Positions 1 through 5,850 of a stretch of DNA of 9,959 bases are shown one piece after another. The notes beneath the pieces were generated by a model, which had not been told where the DNA came from, searched no databases, and worked only from the letters and a program-made list of their open reading frames with translations. The position numbers and the translations under genes were made by a program. Position 1 is the first letter of the stretch, and every line of letters begins with the position of its first letter. The stretch is from Pseudomonadota bacterium (lineage in GTDB: Bacteria; Pseudomonadota; Alphaproteobacteria; Micavibrionales; UBA2020), in assembly GCA_023444705.1 (NCBI GenBank), contig JAEXMB010000035.1:1-9959 (forward strand), read 5' to 3'.

Positions 1-182
1 AATAAGAGACCGCCGTTGCCCTTGCGGACGTTGGAGCCGACGATACCGCCGAGTGCGGCGCCGCCGAGCGTACCGATGGTTTGCTTGTTACCCATGCCCC
101 ACGAGTTTTGCTCACCTTGGGCGGCGCAACCGGTGACGGCCAGTGCCGAAACCAGTGCGAGAGTAAGAACGATGCGTTTCAT
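1..182 (-). CDS. Glycine-zipper outer-membrane lipoprotein, 3' part cut by window edge
   Basis: Only the first 60 codons are visible; the gene continues past the left edge. The reading begins MKRIVLTLALVSALAVTGCA: a basic start, a hydrophobic core and a lipobox (V-T-G-C) with the lipidated Cys at residue 19. The product is therefore inferred to be exported, cleaved by signal peptidase II and anchored by lipid. After a short polar linker comes a Gly/Ala-rich stretch at about residues 37-51 (TIGTLGGAALGGIVGSNV). This resembles the glycine-zipper 2TM domain of 17-kDa surface-antigen/SlyB-like lipoproteins. An AGAAAGG ribosome site (191-197, minus) lies 8 nt before the ATG. It is divergent from pdxH, with 178 bp between the two starts. 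The exact subfamily cannot be decided without the C-terminus. Confidence 0.8.
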   Translation of the reverse strand, partial: MKRIVLTLALVSALAVTGCAAQGEQNSWGMGNKQTIGTLGGAALGGIVGSNVRKGNGGLL

Positions 183-202
183 ATCTAAAACCTTTCTGAT
201 GT

Positions 203-258
203 CCCGCGATATGCGGGTGTCCCCTTGGATAACGCCTTGCGGAATTGTCCGGTTCCGC
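203..258. other. Two small inverted repeats in the lipoprotein leader
   Basis: Two hairpin-capable repeats lie between the lipoprotein start and the core divergent promoter region. One has arms CCCGC (203-207) and GCGGG (213-217) with a 5-nt loop. The other has arms GCGGAA (239-244) and TTCCGC (253-258) with an 8-nt loop. If the lipoprotein promoter is near 265-290, both would sit in its 5' untranslated RNA, where they could affect stability or translation. This role is inferred; the repeats themselves are read directly. Confidence 0.35.
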
Positions 259-259
259 A

Positions 260-287
260 TTGCGTCTTATATATTAGGTACTATAAA
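260..287 (+). promoter_or_regulatory. Candidate sigma70-type promoter for pdxH-htpG
   Basis: TTGCGT (260-265), a 16-nt spacer and TATAAA (282-287) together look like a housekeeping promoter reading toward pdxH. The surrounding sequence is the most AT-rich in this divergent region. Transcription would begin near 294 and leave a leader of about 67 nt before the pdxH ATG. This is assignment by consensus only; no start-site data are available. Confidence 0.35.
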
Positions 288-295
288 CAGTACCT
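276..295. promoter_or_regulatory. Inverted repeat AGGTACT-N6-AGTACCT over the divergent promoter
   Basis: Perfect 7-bp arms, AGGTACT (276-282) and AGTACCT (289-295), are separated by ATAAAC. The repeat overlaps the proposed -10 element of pdxH and sits between the two divergent genes. A dimeric repressor bound here could control both directions. It might instead form a hairpin at the 5' end of a transcript. No regulator gene is adjacent, and the operator role is inferred. Confidence 0.35.
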
Positions 296-360
296 GTTTG
301 CTGCCAAGTGCTTTTGCATTTTTGCCGGCACTGGCTGTCATTCCTGACACGGGGGAGACG

Positions 361-966
361 ATGGACATCCTGCACGAAAATTTCACCAAAACGCATCCCT
401 TTGACCTGTTCCGCCAGTGGCTTGAAAACGCACGCGAAAGCGAAATCAACGACCCCGAGGCCGTGGCACTGGCCACGGTTGATGACGCAGGTATGCCCTC
501 TGTGCGCATGGTGCTGATGAAGGAACTGGATGCGCTTGGCTTTTGCTTTTACACAAATATGGAAAGCAACAAAGGGCGCGACCTGGCTGCCCACCCCGTG
601 GCGGCGATGTGCTTTCACTGGAAATCGCTGGGACGTCAGGTGCGCATTCAGGGGCGCGTACAGCAATTGCCGCCCGAGCGTGCCGATGCCTATTTCGCTA
701 CCCGTCACCCGCAAAGCCGCCTTGGCGCCTGGGCCAGCCAGCAATCGCGCCCGCTGGCCAGCAGGGCCGAGCTTGAGGCGCGCCTGACCCGCGCGCAGGC
801 CGAATACGGCGAGGAGCGCATTCCGCGCCCGCCATACTGGGGCGGCTACCGCATCGTGCCCCAGCGCATCGAATTCTGGCAGGCGGGTGAATACCGACTG
901 CACGACCGTTTCGTCTTTACGCCCGATGACGCGGGGGTCTGGACGGCGGTGCGCCTGAACCCTTAA
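361..966 (+). CDS. pdxH: Pyridoxamine/pyridoxine 5'-phosphate oxidase
   Basis: PdxH uses FMN and O2 to oxidise pyridoxine or pyridoxamine 5'-phosphate to PLP, the last step of vitamin B6 synthesis and salvage in the cytosol. The 201-residue product carries the family landmarks in order: RMVLMK (49-54) and FYTN...SNKGRDL (63-75) for FMN contacts, HWKSLGRQVRIQG (86-98), PRPPYWGGYR (155-164), EFWQ (171-174), RLHDR (179-183) and a C-terminal RLNP. Length is close to the usual 200-220. The frame is open upstream to position 16, but that stretch overlaps the lipoprotein and lacks family similarity. GGGGGAGA (350-357) sits just before the ATG at 361, so I chose that start. htpG follows after 25 bp, suggesting co-transcription. 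Confidence 0.95.
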   Translation: MDILHENFTKTHPFDLFRQWLENARESEINDPEAVALATVDDAGMPSVRMVLMKELDALGFCFYTNMESNKGRDLAAHPVAAMCFHWKSLGRQVRIQGRVQQLPPERADAYFATRHPQSRLGAWASQQSRPLASRAELEARLTRAQAEYGEERIPRPPYWGGYRIVPQRIEFWQAGEYRLHDRFVFTPDDAGVWTAVRLNP

Positions 967-978
967 TATTGCCGCATC

Positions 979-984
979 AAGGAG
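979..984 (+). promoter_or_regulatory. Ribosome binding site that fixes the htpG start
   Basis: AAGGAG lies 7 nt before the ATG at 992, which is ideal spacing. An in-frame GTG at 986 is only 1 nt from this site and is therefore unlikely to be the start. The decision removes two residues from the longest possible reading. Confidence 0.8.
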
Positions 985-991
985 TGTGAAC

Positions 992-2842
992 ATGTCAGAA
1001 CAACATGAATTCCAGACAGAAGTATCGCGCTTGCTCGACATCGTCGCCAACGCGCTTTATACCGAGCGCGAGATTTTCCTGCGCGAGCTGATCTCCAATG
1101 CCTCCGACGCCTGTGACCGTCTGCGTTATCAGGCAATTTCAACGCCCGACATCGCCGCGGGCGACACCGATTACAGGATCACCATCACCACCGACACCAA
1201 GGCGCGCACACTGACCATCGCCGACAACGGCATCGGCATGACGCGCGACGAGATGGTGAAAAACCTTGGCACCATCGCGCATTCCGGCACGCGCGAGGTC
1301 ATCAAGGGTTTTGACGGCAAGCGCGCGGACATGAACCTGATCGGCCAGTTCGGCGTGGGTTTCTATTCCGCCTTCATGGTGGCCGACAAGGTCGATGTCA
1401 CCAGCAAAAAGGCGGGCAGCGACGAGGCCGGCCTGTGGTCATCGGACGGGCGTGGTGGCTATAGCATCGGCAGCGCGCTGAAAACGTCGCGCGGAACGCA
1501 GATCGTTATTCACCTCAAAGACGATGCGGGCGAATTCCTGCTTGACGAGCGCCTGAAGGCCGTCATCAAGAAATACTCCGACCACATCACGTTCCCGATC
1601 GAACTCAACGGCACGGTCGCCAATGCGGCCTCGGCGCTGTGGATGAAGCCCAAAGGCGAGATCAGCGAGGAGCAATACAGCGAGTTTTATCGCGGCATCG
1701 CCGATACGATGGGGCTGGACCAAAAGCCGTGGATGACGCTGCACTGGCGCGCGGAAGGGGCGATCGAATACACCAACCTGCTGTTCATTCCGGGCGTGAA
1801 GCCGTTTGACCTCTATGACCCCAAGCGCCATCACGGTGTGCGCCTGTATGTGAAGCGCGTCTTTATCACCGACGGTGTGGAGGGGTTAATCCCGCCCTTC
1901 CTGCGCTTCGTCAAGGGTGTGGTCGACAGCGAGGACGTGCCGCTGAACATCAGCCGCGAAATGCTGCAGGCCAATCCCGTCGTGGCCAAGATGGGCAGCG
2001 CCATCACGCGCAAGATTCTGGGCGAACTTGAAACCCGCGCCAAGGACGACCCGCAGGGGTTTGAGCAATTCTGGGCGCTGTTCGGCCCCGTGGTGAAAGA
2101 GGGGCTCTATGATGCCCACGCCCACCGCGAGCAGCTGTGCCGCGTTGCGCGGTTTTACTCCTCGCGCAACGAAGGTCTGGTGTCGTTTGACGAATATATC
2201 GAGCGCATGGCCGAGGGGCAGGAACATATCTATTACATCTCCGCCCCTAGCATCGAGGCCGCGCGCAACAGCCCTCAACTGGAAGCCTTCCGCGCCAAGG
2301 GTGTCGAGGTCCTGTTCATGACCGATACGGTCGATGAATTCTGGATCCCCATGCAGCAGGATTACAAGCAGAAGAAGCTAAAATCCGTCACCCGCGGCGA
2401 TACCGATCTGTCTGCCGTCAAGGGTGCGGCGCAGGACGATACGCCGCAAGAAGACGCAACGGGCGGCAACGATGCGCTGGTCGCACGCCTGCGCGATATT
2501 CTGGCGGGCGAGGTCAAGGACGTGAAGCTGTCGACCCGTCTGGTCGATAGCCCTGTCTGCCTGGTGGCGCCGGAAAACGATCTTGATATGCACATGCAGC
2601 GCGTCCTGAAAAAGACGCAAGGTTATGACGGCGCGCACCAGCATATCCTTGAGATCAACCCCAAACACCCGCTGATCGCGCGCCTGCGTGATCTGGTCGC
2701 CAACGAAGGCGAGGGGGATGCGGTGCGCGACACCGCGCTGTTGTTGCTCGATCAGGCGCGCATTCTGGAAGGCGAGCCGCTGGCCAATCCGGCCGACTTC
2801 GTCAGGCGCATGAGCATGGCGCTGCAACGCGGATTGGTGTAA
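992..2842 (+). CDS. htpG: Molecular chaperone HtpG (bacterial Hsp90)
   Basis: HtpG is the cytosolic Hsp90 homologue, a dimer that remodels client proteins through ATP-driven clamp closure, often with DnaK. The 616-residue protein is near the normal bacterial length (E. coli about 624). The N-terminal GHKL ATPase is clear: RELISNASDACDRLRY (31-46) with the catalytic Glu32 and Mg-binding Asn36, DNGIGMT (78-84), LGTIAHSGT (92-100) and IGQFGVGFYSAF (117-128). The middle domain contains LNISREMLQ (318-326) with Arg322, the residue class that contacts the ATP gamma-phosphate. The C-terminal dimerisation domain ends in a run rich in Met/Leu. The gap to pdxH is only 25 bp and holds no promoter, so any heat-shock promoter must lie inside or upstream of pdxH. 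The terminator at 2857-2888 follows. Confidence 0.97.
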   Translation: MSEQHEFQTEVSRLLDIVANALYTEREIFLRELISNASDACDRLRYQAISTPDIAAGDTDYRITITTDTKARTLTIADNGIGMTRDEMVKNLGTIAHSGTREVIKGFDGKRADMNLIGQFGVGFYSAFMVADKVDVTSKKAGSDEAGLWSSDGRGGYSIGSALKTSRGTQIVIHLKDDAGEFLLDERLKAVIKKYSDHITFPIELNGTVANAASALWMKPKGEISEEQYSEFYRGIADTMGLDQKPWMTLHWRAEGAIEYTNLLFIPGVKPFDLYDPKRHHGVRLYVKRVFITDGVEGLIPPFLRFVKGVVDSEDVPLNISREMLQANPVVAKMGSAITRKILGELETRAKDDPQGFEQFWALFGPVVKEGLYDAHAHREQLCRVARFYSSRNEGLVSFDEYIERMAEGQEHIYYISAPSIEAARNSPQLEAFRAKGVEVLFMTDTVDEFWIPMQQDYKQKKLKSVTRGDTDLSAVKGAAQDDTPQEDATGGNDALVARLRDILAGEVKDVKLSTRLVDSPVCLVAPENDLDMHMQRVLKKTQGYDGAHQHILEINPKHPLIARLRDLVANEGEGDAVRDTALLLLDQARILEGEPLANPADFVRRMSMALQRGLV

Positions 2843-2856
2843 AAAAAGCCCACGAA

Positions 2857-2888
2857 AAAGGCCGCTGTTCGTGAAAACAGCGGCCTTT
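2857..2888. terminator. Bidirectional intrinsic terminator between htpG and the zincin-like gene
   Basis: A perfect 13-bp stem has arms AAAGGCCGCTGTT (2857-2869) and AACAGCGGCCTTT (2876-2888) with a 6-nt loop. Outer bases CACG/CGTG (2851-2854 and 2889-2892) could extend it past a two-base bulge. Reading minus, the stem is followed by T-rich sequence including seven Ts (2847-2841), a good U-tract for the zincin-like gene. Reading plus, the U-run is short (TTT), so termination of htpG may be less efficient. Confidence 0.85.
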
Positions 2889-2944
2889 CGTGTCTGAAGA
2901 AGAGTTGCGCTAGCTGAAACCCCTAACCGCCAGCGCGCTGCCCC

Positions 2945-3391
2945 TTAGGGGCGCATGCCCGAGACCGTCGCCCCGAACATATCTTCCTCGTACATTTCGA
3001 TTTCTTCGGGGGAATACCCGAAGTGGTGACCGATCTCCTGCAAAATGACGCGGTTGACCAGTCGTGTCAGGTCTTCGCCGGTCTCTGCCCATGCGTCCAG
3101 TATCGGACGGCGGTAGAGATACAGCGTATCTTGCCGTGTTTTGGCAGAACCCAGATGGCCGATGGCCGCGGGACCTGCGCTCTGGTAGCACCCCAAGAGA
3201 TCAAAGGGCGTTTCCAGTTCCATTTCCTGCTCGATGAACGCGTCGGGAAAGTCCTCGACGACGACACCAAGTTTTCCGGTCCGCTTGTGCAGACCCTCAG
3301 GCAGCTCATCAATGATGTTTTCCGCGGTTTCACGGATATCATCTATCGATGGCGGGGCGGTGAAGCCCACGTAAATTGCCTTTCTTTCCAT
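2945..3391 (-). CDS. Zincin-like metallopeptidase family protein with altered zinc motif
   Basis: The 148-residue product matches the small zincin-like metallopeptidase family (Pfam Zincin_1 type) in its landmarks: FPDAFIEQEMELETPFDLLGCY (split: FPD at 48-50, TPFDLLG 61-67), DTLYLYRRPILDAWAE (88-103) and the helix with ILQEIGHHFG (116-125). In this family the helix normally carries HExxHHFG, whose two His bind zinc and whose Glu is catalytic. Here the first position is Gln118 (codon CAG at 3040-3038), while Glu119, His122, His123, Phe124 and Gly125 are kept. ATG 3391 was chosen because GGGGATACGGGGA precedes it. A GTG at 3424 in frame would add 11 residues but has no ribosome site. It is convergent with htpG and divergent from phhB. 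The fold assignment is firm; peptidase activity is doubtful. Confidence 0.85.
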   Translation of the reverse strand: MERKAIYVGFTAPPSIDDIRETAENIIDELPEGLHKRTGKLGVVVEDFPDAFIEQEMELETPFDLLGCYQSAGPAAIGHLGSAKTRQDTLYLYRRPILDAWAETGEDLTRLVNRVILQEIGHHFGYSPEEIEMYEEDMFGATVSGMRP

Positions 3392-3412
3392 TTTCCCCGT
3401 ATCCCCAGAATG

Positions 3413-3446
3413 GACGTCAGACACATGTGTTCGCTAAACTGTGTTC
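3413..3446. promoter_or_regulatory. Palindromes and direct repeats between the zincin-like gene and phhB
   Basis: The 77-bp divergent gap holds GACGTC (3413-3418), the perfect palindrome ACACATGTGT (3421-3430) and a direct repeat of TGTGTTC at 3426-3432 and 3440-3446. The density of symmetric elements fits a regulator-binding site for one or both genes. No convincing -35/-10 pair was found. The function is inferred. Confidence 0.3.
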
Positions 3447-3468
3447 ACTTTATCGAATCGGGAGAATC

Positions 3469-3789
3469 ATGGCAATGAAAAAAGCGACAGTGAGTCAAGA
3501 TATCGAATCGTTTCTCGCCAAGAATAAAAACTGGCGCAAAAAACGCGATGCAGGCCGCGCGGTGCTGGCGCGCAGCTATCAGTTTGCGGATTTCAATGCG
3601 GCGTTTGGTTTTATGACATGCGTCGCGCTCAAGGCCGAGGCGATAAACCATCATCCCGAATGGTTCAACGTCTATAACAAGGTCGACGTCGTGCTGACCA
3701 CGCATGATGCGGGCGGCATCACCGCGCTTGATGTCACGCTGGCGGCGTTCATGGAAAAGACAGCGAAAAAATCCGGCGCGAAGGCGTAA
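3469..3789 (+). CDS. phhB: Pterin-4a-carbinolamine dehydratase
   Basis: The enzyme dehydrates 4a-hydroxytetrahydropterin so that the tetrahydropterin cofactor of aromatic amino acid hydroxylases can be recycled (EC 4.2.1.96). The 106-residue product has the family signature EAINHHPEWFNVYNKVDV (57-74), with active-site His61 and His62, and a third His at 79 in the segment TTHDAGGITALD (77-88). Length is typical (about 95-115). GGGAG (3460-3464) lies 4 nt before ATG 3469 and 10 nt before a second ATG at 3475, so the start may shift by two residues. No phenylalanine hydroxylase gene is in the window; such lone copies are common and may have other roles. Its stop is 2 bp from the stop of ybaK on the other strand. 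Confidence 0.93.
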   Translation: MAMKKATVSQDIESFLAKNKNWRKKRDAGRAVLARSYQFADFNAAFGFMTCVALKAEAINHHPEWFNVYNKVDVVLTTHDAGGITALDVTLAAFMEKTAKKSGAKA

Positions 3790-3791
3790 GC

Positions 3792-4265
3792 TCAGGCAAT
3801 GACGCTGGCGGCAATGGCCGACAAAACGTTCTGCGCGTCGCGTGGCGACAATCTCACCTGCAATCCGCGCTGGCCGCCGTTCATATAGACAAGGTCATGC
3901 GTCATGGCGCTGGCCTCGATCGCGACGGCCACGCGCTTCATCTGGCCAAAGGGGCTGATGCCGCCGACTTTATAGCCGGTAATGCGCTCGGCATCGGCGG
4001 GCTTCATCATCTGTGCCGATTTACCGCCAAGGGCCGCGGCCAGCTTTTTCATCGACACTTCGCAATCGGAAGGCACGATCACGCAGACAGGCTTGCCATC
4101 CAGCAGCGCCATCAGCGTTTTCAGCACACGCGACGGGCTTTCGCCCAATGCCTGCGCTGCCTGAATGCCGACCTTGTCCGCACTGGCGTCGTAATCGTAA
4201 GTATGCACGGTAAAGGCAACGCCCGCTTTTTCAAGCGCCTGTGTGGCGCGCGTGGTCTTTGACAT
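3792..4265 (-). CDS. ybaK: Cys-tRNA(Pro)/Cys-tRNA(Cys) deacylase YbaK
   Basis: YbaK is a free-standing editing enzyme that hydrolyses Cys wrongly attached to tRNA(Pro) by prolyl-tRNA synthetase, acting in the cytosol, often bound to the synthetase. The 157-residue protein is the normal size. It shows SRVLKTLMALLDGKP (45-59) with Lys49, the likely counterpart of the conserved substrate-binding Lys. It also has VIVPSDCEVSMKKLAAALGGK (start 63), MMKPADAERITGYKVGGISP (86-105, including the GGISPFG loop) and a C-terminal GGQRGLQVRLSP. This matches YbaK/EbsC rather than the ProX-type branch. The gene begins 8 bp after the stop of the SDR gene with only a weak ribosome site, pointing to translational coupling in a two-gene operon. 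Confidence 0.92.
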   Translation of the reverse strand: MSKTTRATQALEKAGVAFTVHTYDYDASADKVGIQAAQALGESPSRVLKTLMALLDGKPVCVIVPSDCEVSMKKLAAALGGKSAQMMKPADAERITGYKVGGISPFGQMKRVAVAIEASAMTHDLVYMNGGQRGLQVRLSPRDAQNVLSAIAASVIA

Positions 4266-4273
4266 GGCCGCTT

Positions 4274-5038
4274 TTACTTGGGCGCCAGACGCACGGCACC
4301 GTCCATGCGGATGGTCTCGCCGTTGATCAGCGCGTTGTCGACGATGTGTAGCGCCAGCTTGGCGTATTCCGCCGCCTTGCCAAGGCGCTTGGGGAAGATG
4401 GTGGTGGCGATCAGGCTTTGCTGGACCTCGTCGCTCATGCCGCCGAGCATCGGCGTTTCGATCAGCCCCGGCGCGATGGTGACGACGCGAATGCCAAAAC
4501 GCGCCAGTTCGCGCGCGGCGGGCAGGGTCATGCCGACGATGCCGCCTTTGGATGCGGAATAGGCGGCCTGCCCGATCTGGCCTTCGTAGGCCGCGACGCT
4601 TGCGGTATTGATGACCAGCCCGCGCTCGCCATCATCGTTGAGCGCGTCCGCCGCCGACATGCGGCTGGCGGCAAGGCGCAGCATGTTGAAACTGCCGACC
4701 AGATTGACGCCGATGGTTTTGTTGAACAGGCCAAGGTCGTGCGGGCCGTCCTTGCCGACGATGCGCGCACCGGGCGCTATGCCGGCGCAGTTGATGAGGA
4801 TGCGCGCAACGCCATGCGCCTTTTCCGCCGCATCCAGCGCCGCCGTGGCCGAAGCTTCATCGGTCACATCGCATGCAATGGCGATGCCGCCCACTTCATC
4901 GGCGACCTTTTTGGCGTTGTCGAGGTTAACGTCGAGCAGCGCGACCTTCGCGCCGGCCTTGGCCATATGGCGCGCGGTTTCAGCGCCCATGCCCGAACCG
5001 CCGCCGGTGATAACAACTGCAAGGTTTTTGATGTCCAT
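4274..5038 (-). CDS. SDR-family dehydrogenase, 3-hydroxyacyl-CoA dehydrogenase type-2-like
   Basis: This 254-residue short-chain dehydrogenase/reductase has the complete classical core: TGGGSGMG (11-18) for the dinucleotide phosphate loop, Asp36 at the end of beta-2 (NAD preference), NCAG (83-86), and the catalytic set Asn112, Ser147, Tyr160 and Lys164 (YSASK). The segments GVARILINCAGIAPG, TASVAAYEGQIGQAAYSASK and IFPKRLG closely resemble type II 3-hydroxyacyl-CoA dehydrogenase (HSD10-like), which oxidises 3-hydroxyacyl-CoA in beta-oxidation or branched-chain amino acid breakdown. The ATG at 5038 was chosen over a frame open to 5104 because GGAG precedes it and the family begins at this point (MDIKNLAVVITGG). 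No other beta-oxidation gene is nearby, so the physiological substrate is uncertain. It lies 8 bp upstream of ybaK. Confidence 0.88.
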   Translation of the reverse strand: MDIKNLAVVITGGGSGMGAETARHMAKAGAKVALLDVNLDNAKKVADEVGGIAIACDVTDEASATAALDAAEKAHGVARILINCAGIAPGARIVGKDGPHDLGLFNKTIGVNLVGSFNMLRLAASRMSAADALNDDGERGLVINTASVAAYEGQIGQAAYSASKGGIVGMTLPAARELARFGIRVVTIAPGLIETPMLGGMSDEVQQSLIATTIFPKRLGKAAEYAKLALHIVDNALINGETIRMDGAVRLAPK

Positions 5039-5075
5039 GATGACGCTCCGCTGGGATAAAGAATGACGATGCGCC

Positions 5076-5104
5076 ATCATTGCGGATTTTTTGATGGTTT
5101 TCAA
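5076..5104 (-). promoter_or_regulatory. Candidate promoter for the SDR-ybaK operon
   Basis: Reading minus, TTGAAA (5104-5099), a 17-nt spacer and AATGAT (5081-5076) match 5/6 and 4/6 of the sigma70 consensus. Transcription would start near 5069, leaving a leader of about 30 nt. The 129-bp gap also has to serve rluA on the plus strand. For rluA I found only an AT-rich run (about 5126-5160) with no well-spaced hexamers. Confidence 0.35.
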
Positions 5105-5167
5105 TTGTTTGCGCGGGCGCTGTGATTTTTATATGACGGCGCACGGGAAATATATTATGAAACAGTC

Positions 5168-5842
5168 ATGCCGCTTGCCCCGCCAGATACGGTCTATGAC
5201 CCGCCGCGCGACCCTTATGTCAGCATCGTCTACCGCGATGACGATATCCTTGTGCTGGACAAGCCAAGCGGATTGCTCTCCGTTCCCGCGCTTGACCCGG
5301 CACTCTACGACAGTCTGCTGGTGCGTGTGCGCGAAACCTATCCGGCAGCGCATGTCATCAACCGTCTGGATAAAGACACCTCGGGCCTTGTGCTGATGGG
5401 GCTTAACAGCAAGGCGCATTCCGTCATCGGCCAGCAGCTTGAAAAACGCACGGCCAGAAAATCCTACGTCGCGGTTGTTGCGGGGCATATGGCAGGTGAC
5501 GAGGGGCTGATCGACCTGCCGCTTGGCAGCGATAGCGACAACAAGCCGCGCCACCGCGTCGACCATGCCAATGGCAAGCCATCGCAAACCCGCTGGCGCG
5601 TGATCGCCCGCCTTGATGCGCCCGTGCCTGCCACGCGCCTGCAGCTGGAGCCGCTGACGGGCCGCACCCACCAGTTGCGCGTACATCTCAAGGCTATTGG
5701 CCATACCATTCTGGGTGATGCGCTCTATGCCACGCCTGAACTGCGCTTCGCAGCACCGCGCCTGATGCTGCATAACGAGATGTTCGGCTTCGTCCACCCC
5801 AACGGGCAGGAGATGACCTTTACTTCTCCCTGTCCCTTTTGA
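5168..5842 (+). CDS. rluA: Dual-specificity 23S rRNA/tRNA pseudouridine synthase RluA
   Basis: RluA isomerises uridine to pseudouridine at 23S rRNA 746 and tRNA 32 (E. coli numbering). The 224-residue protein has the catalytic motif RLDKDTSG (66-73) with Asp68 as the nucleophile. It opens with DPPRDPYVSIVYRDDDILVL, then DKPSGLLSVP (31-40), and later shows KSYVAVVAGH, GKPSQTRW, LTGRTHQLRVH and GHTILGDALYATPE. The short form without an S4 domain, the N-terminus and these motifs all resemble E. coli RluA (219 residues) rather than RluC or RluD. The ATG at 5168 has only a weak ribosome site; no better in-frame start lies upstream. Its stop is 8 bp before the rsmJ ATG and overlaps the rsmJ ribosome site. 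Confidence 0.9.
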   Translation: MPLAPPDTVYDPPRDPYVSIVYRDDDILVLDKPSGLLSVPALDPALYDSLLVRVRETYPAAHVINRLDKDTSGLVLMGLNSKAHSVIGQQLEKRTARKSYVAVVAGHMAGDEGLIDLPLGSDSDNKPRHRVDHANGKPSQTRWRVIARLDAPVPATRLQLEPLTGRTHQLRVHLKAIGHTILGDALYATPELRFAAPRLMLHNEMFGFVHPNGQEMTFTSPCPF

Positions 5843-5850
5843 GGCTGGCT

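Noticed and set aside
16..360. Upstream extension of the pdxH reading frame by 115 codons
   Set aside because: It overlaps the lipoprotein gene and its leader on the other strand, has no family similarity, and a good ribosome site supports the ATG at 361.
274..1050. 258-codon minus frame opposite pdxH
   Set aside because: It is a shadow of pdxH in GC-rich sequence; no ribosome site or family features.
4418..5059. 213-codon open frame on the plus strand opposite the SDR gene
   Set aside because: It is an artefact of GC-rich codons; the minus strand carries a complete SDR motif set.
5105..5135. Possible rluA promoter TTGTTT ... TATATG
   Set aside because: The spacer is 19 nt and the match is poor; not enough to call.
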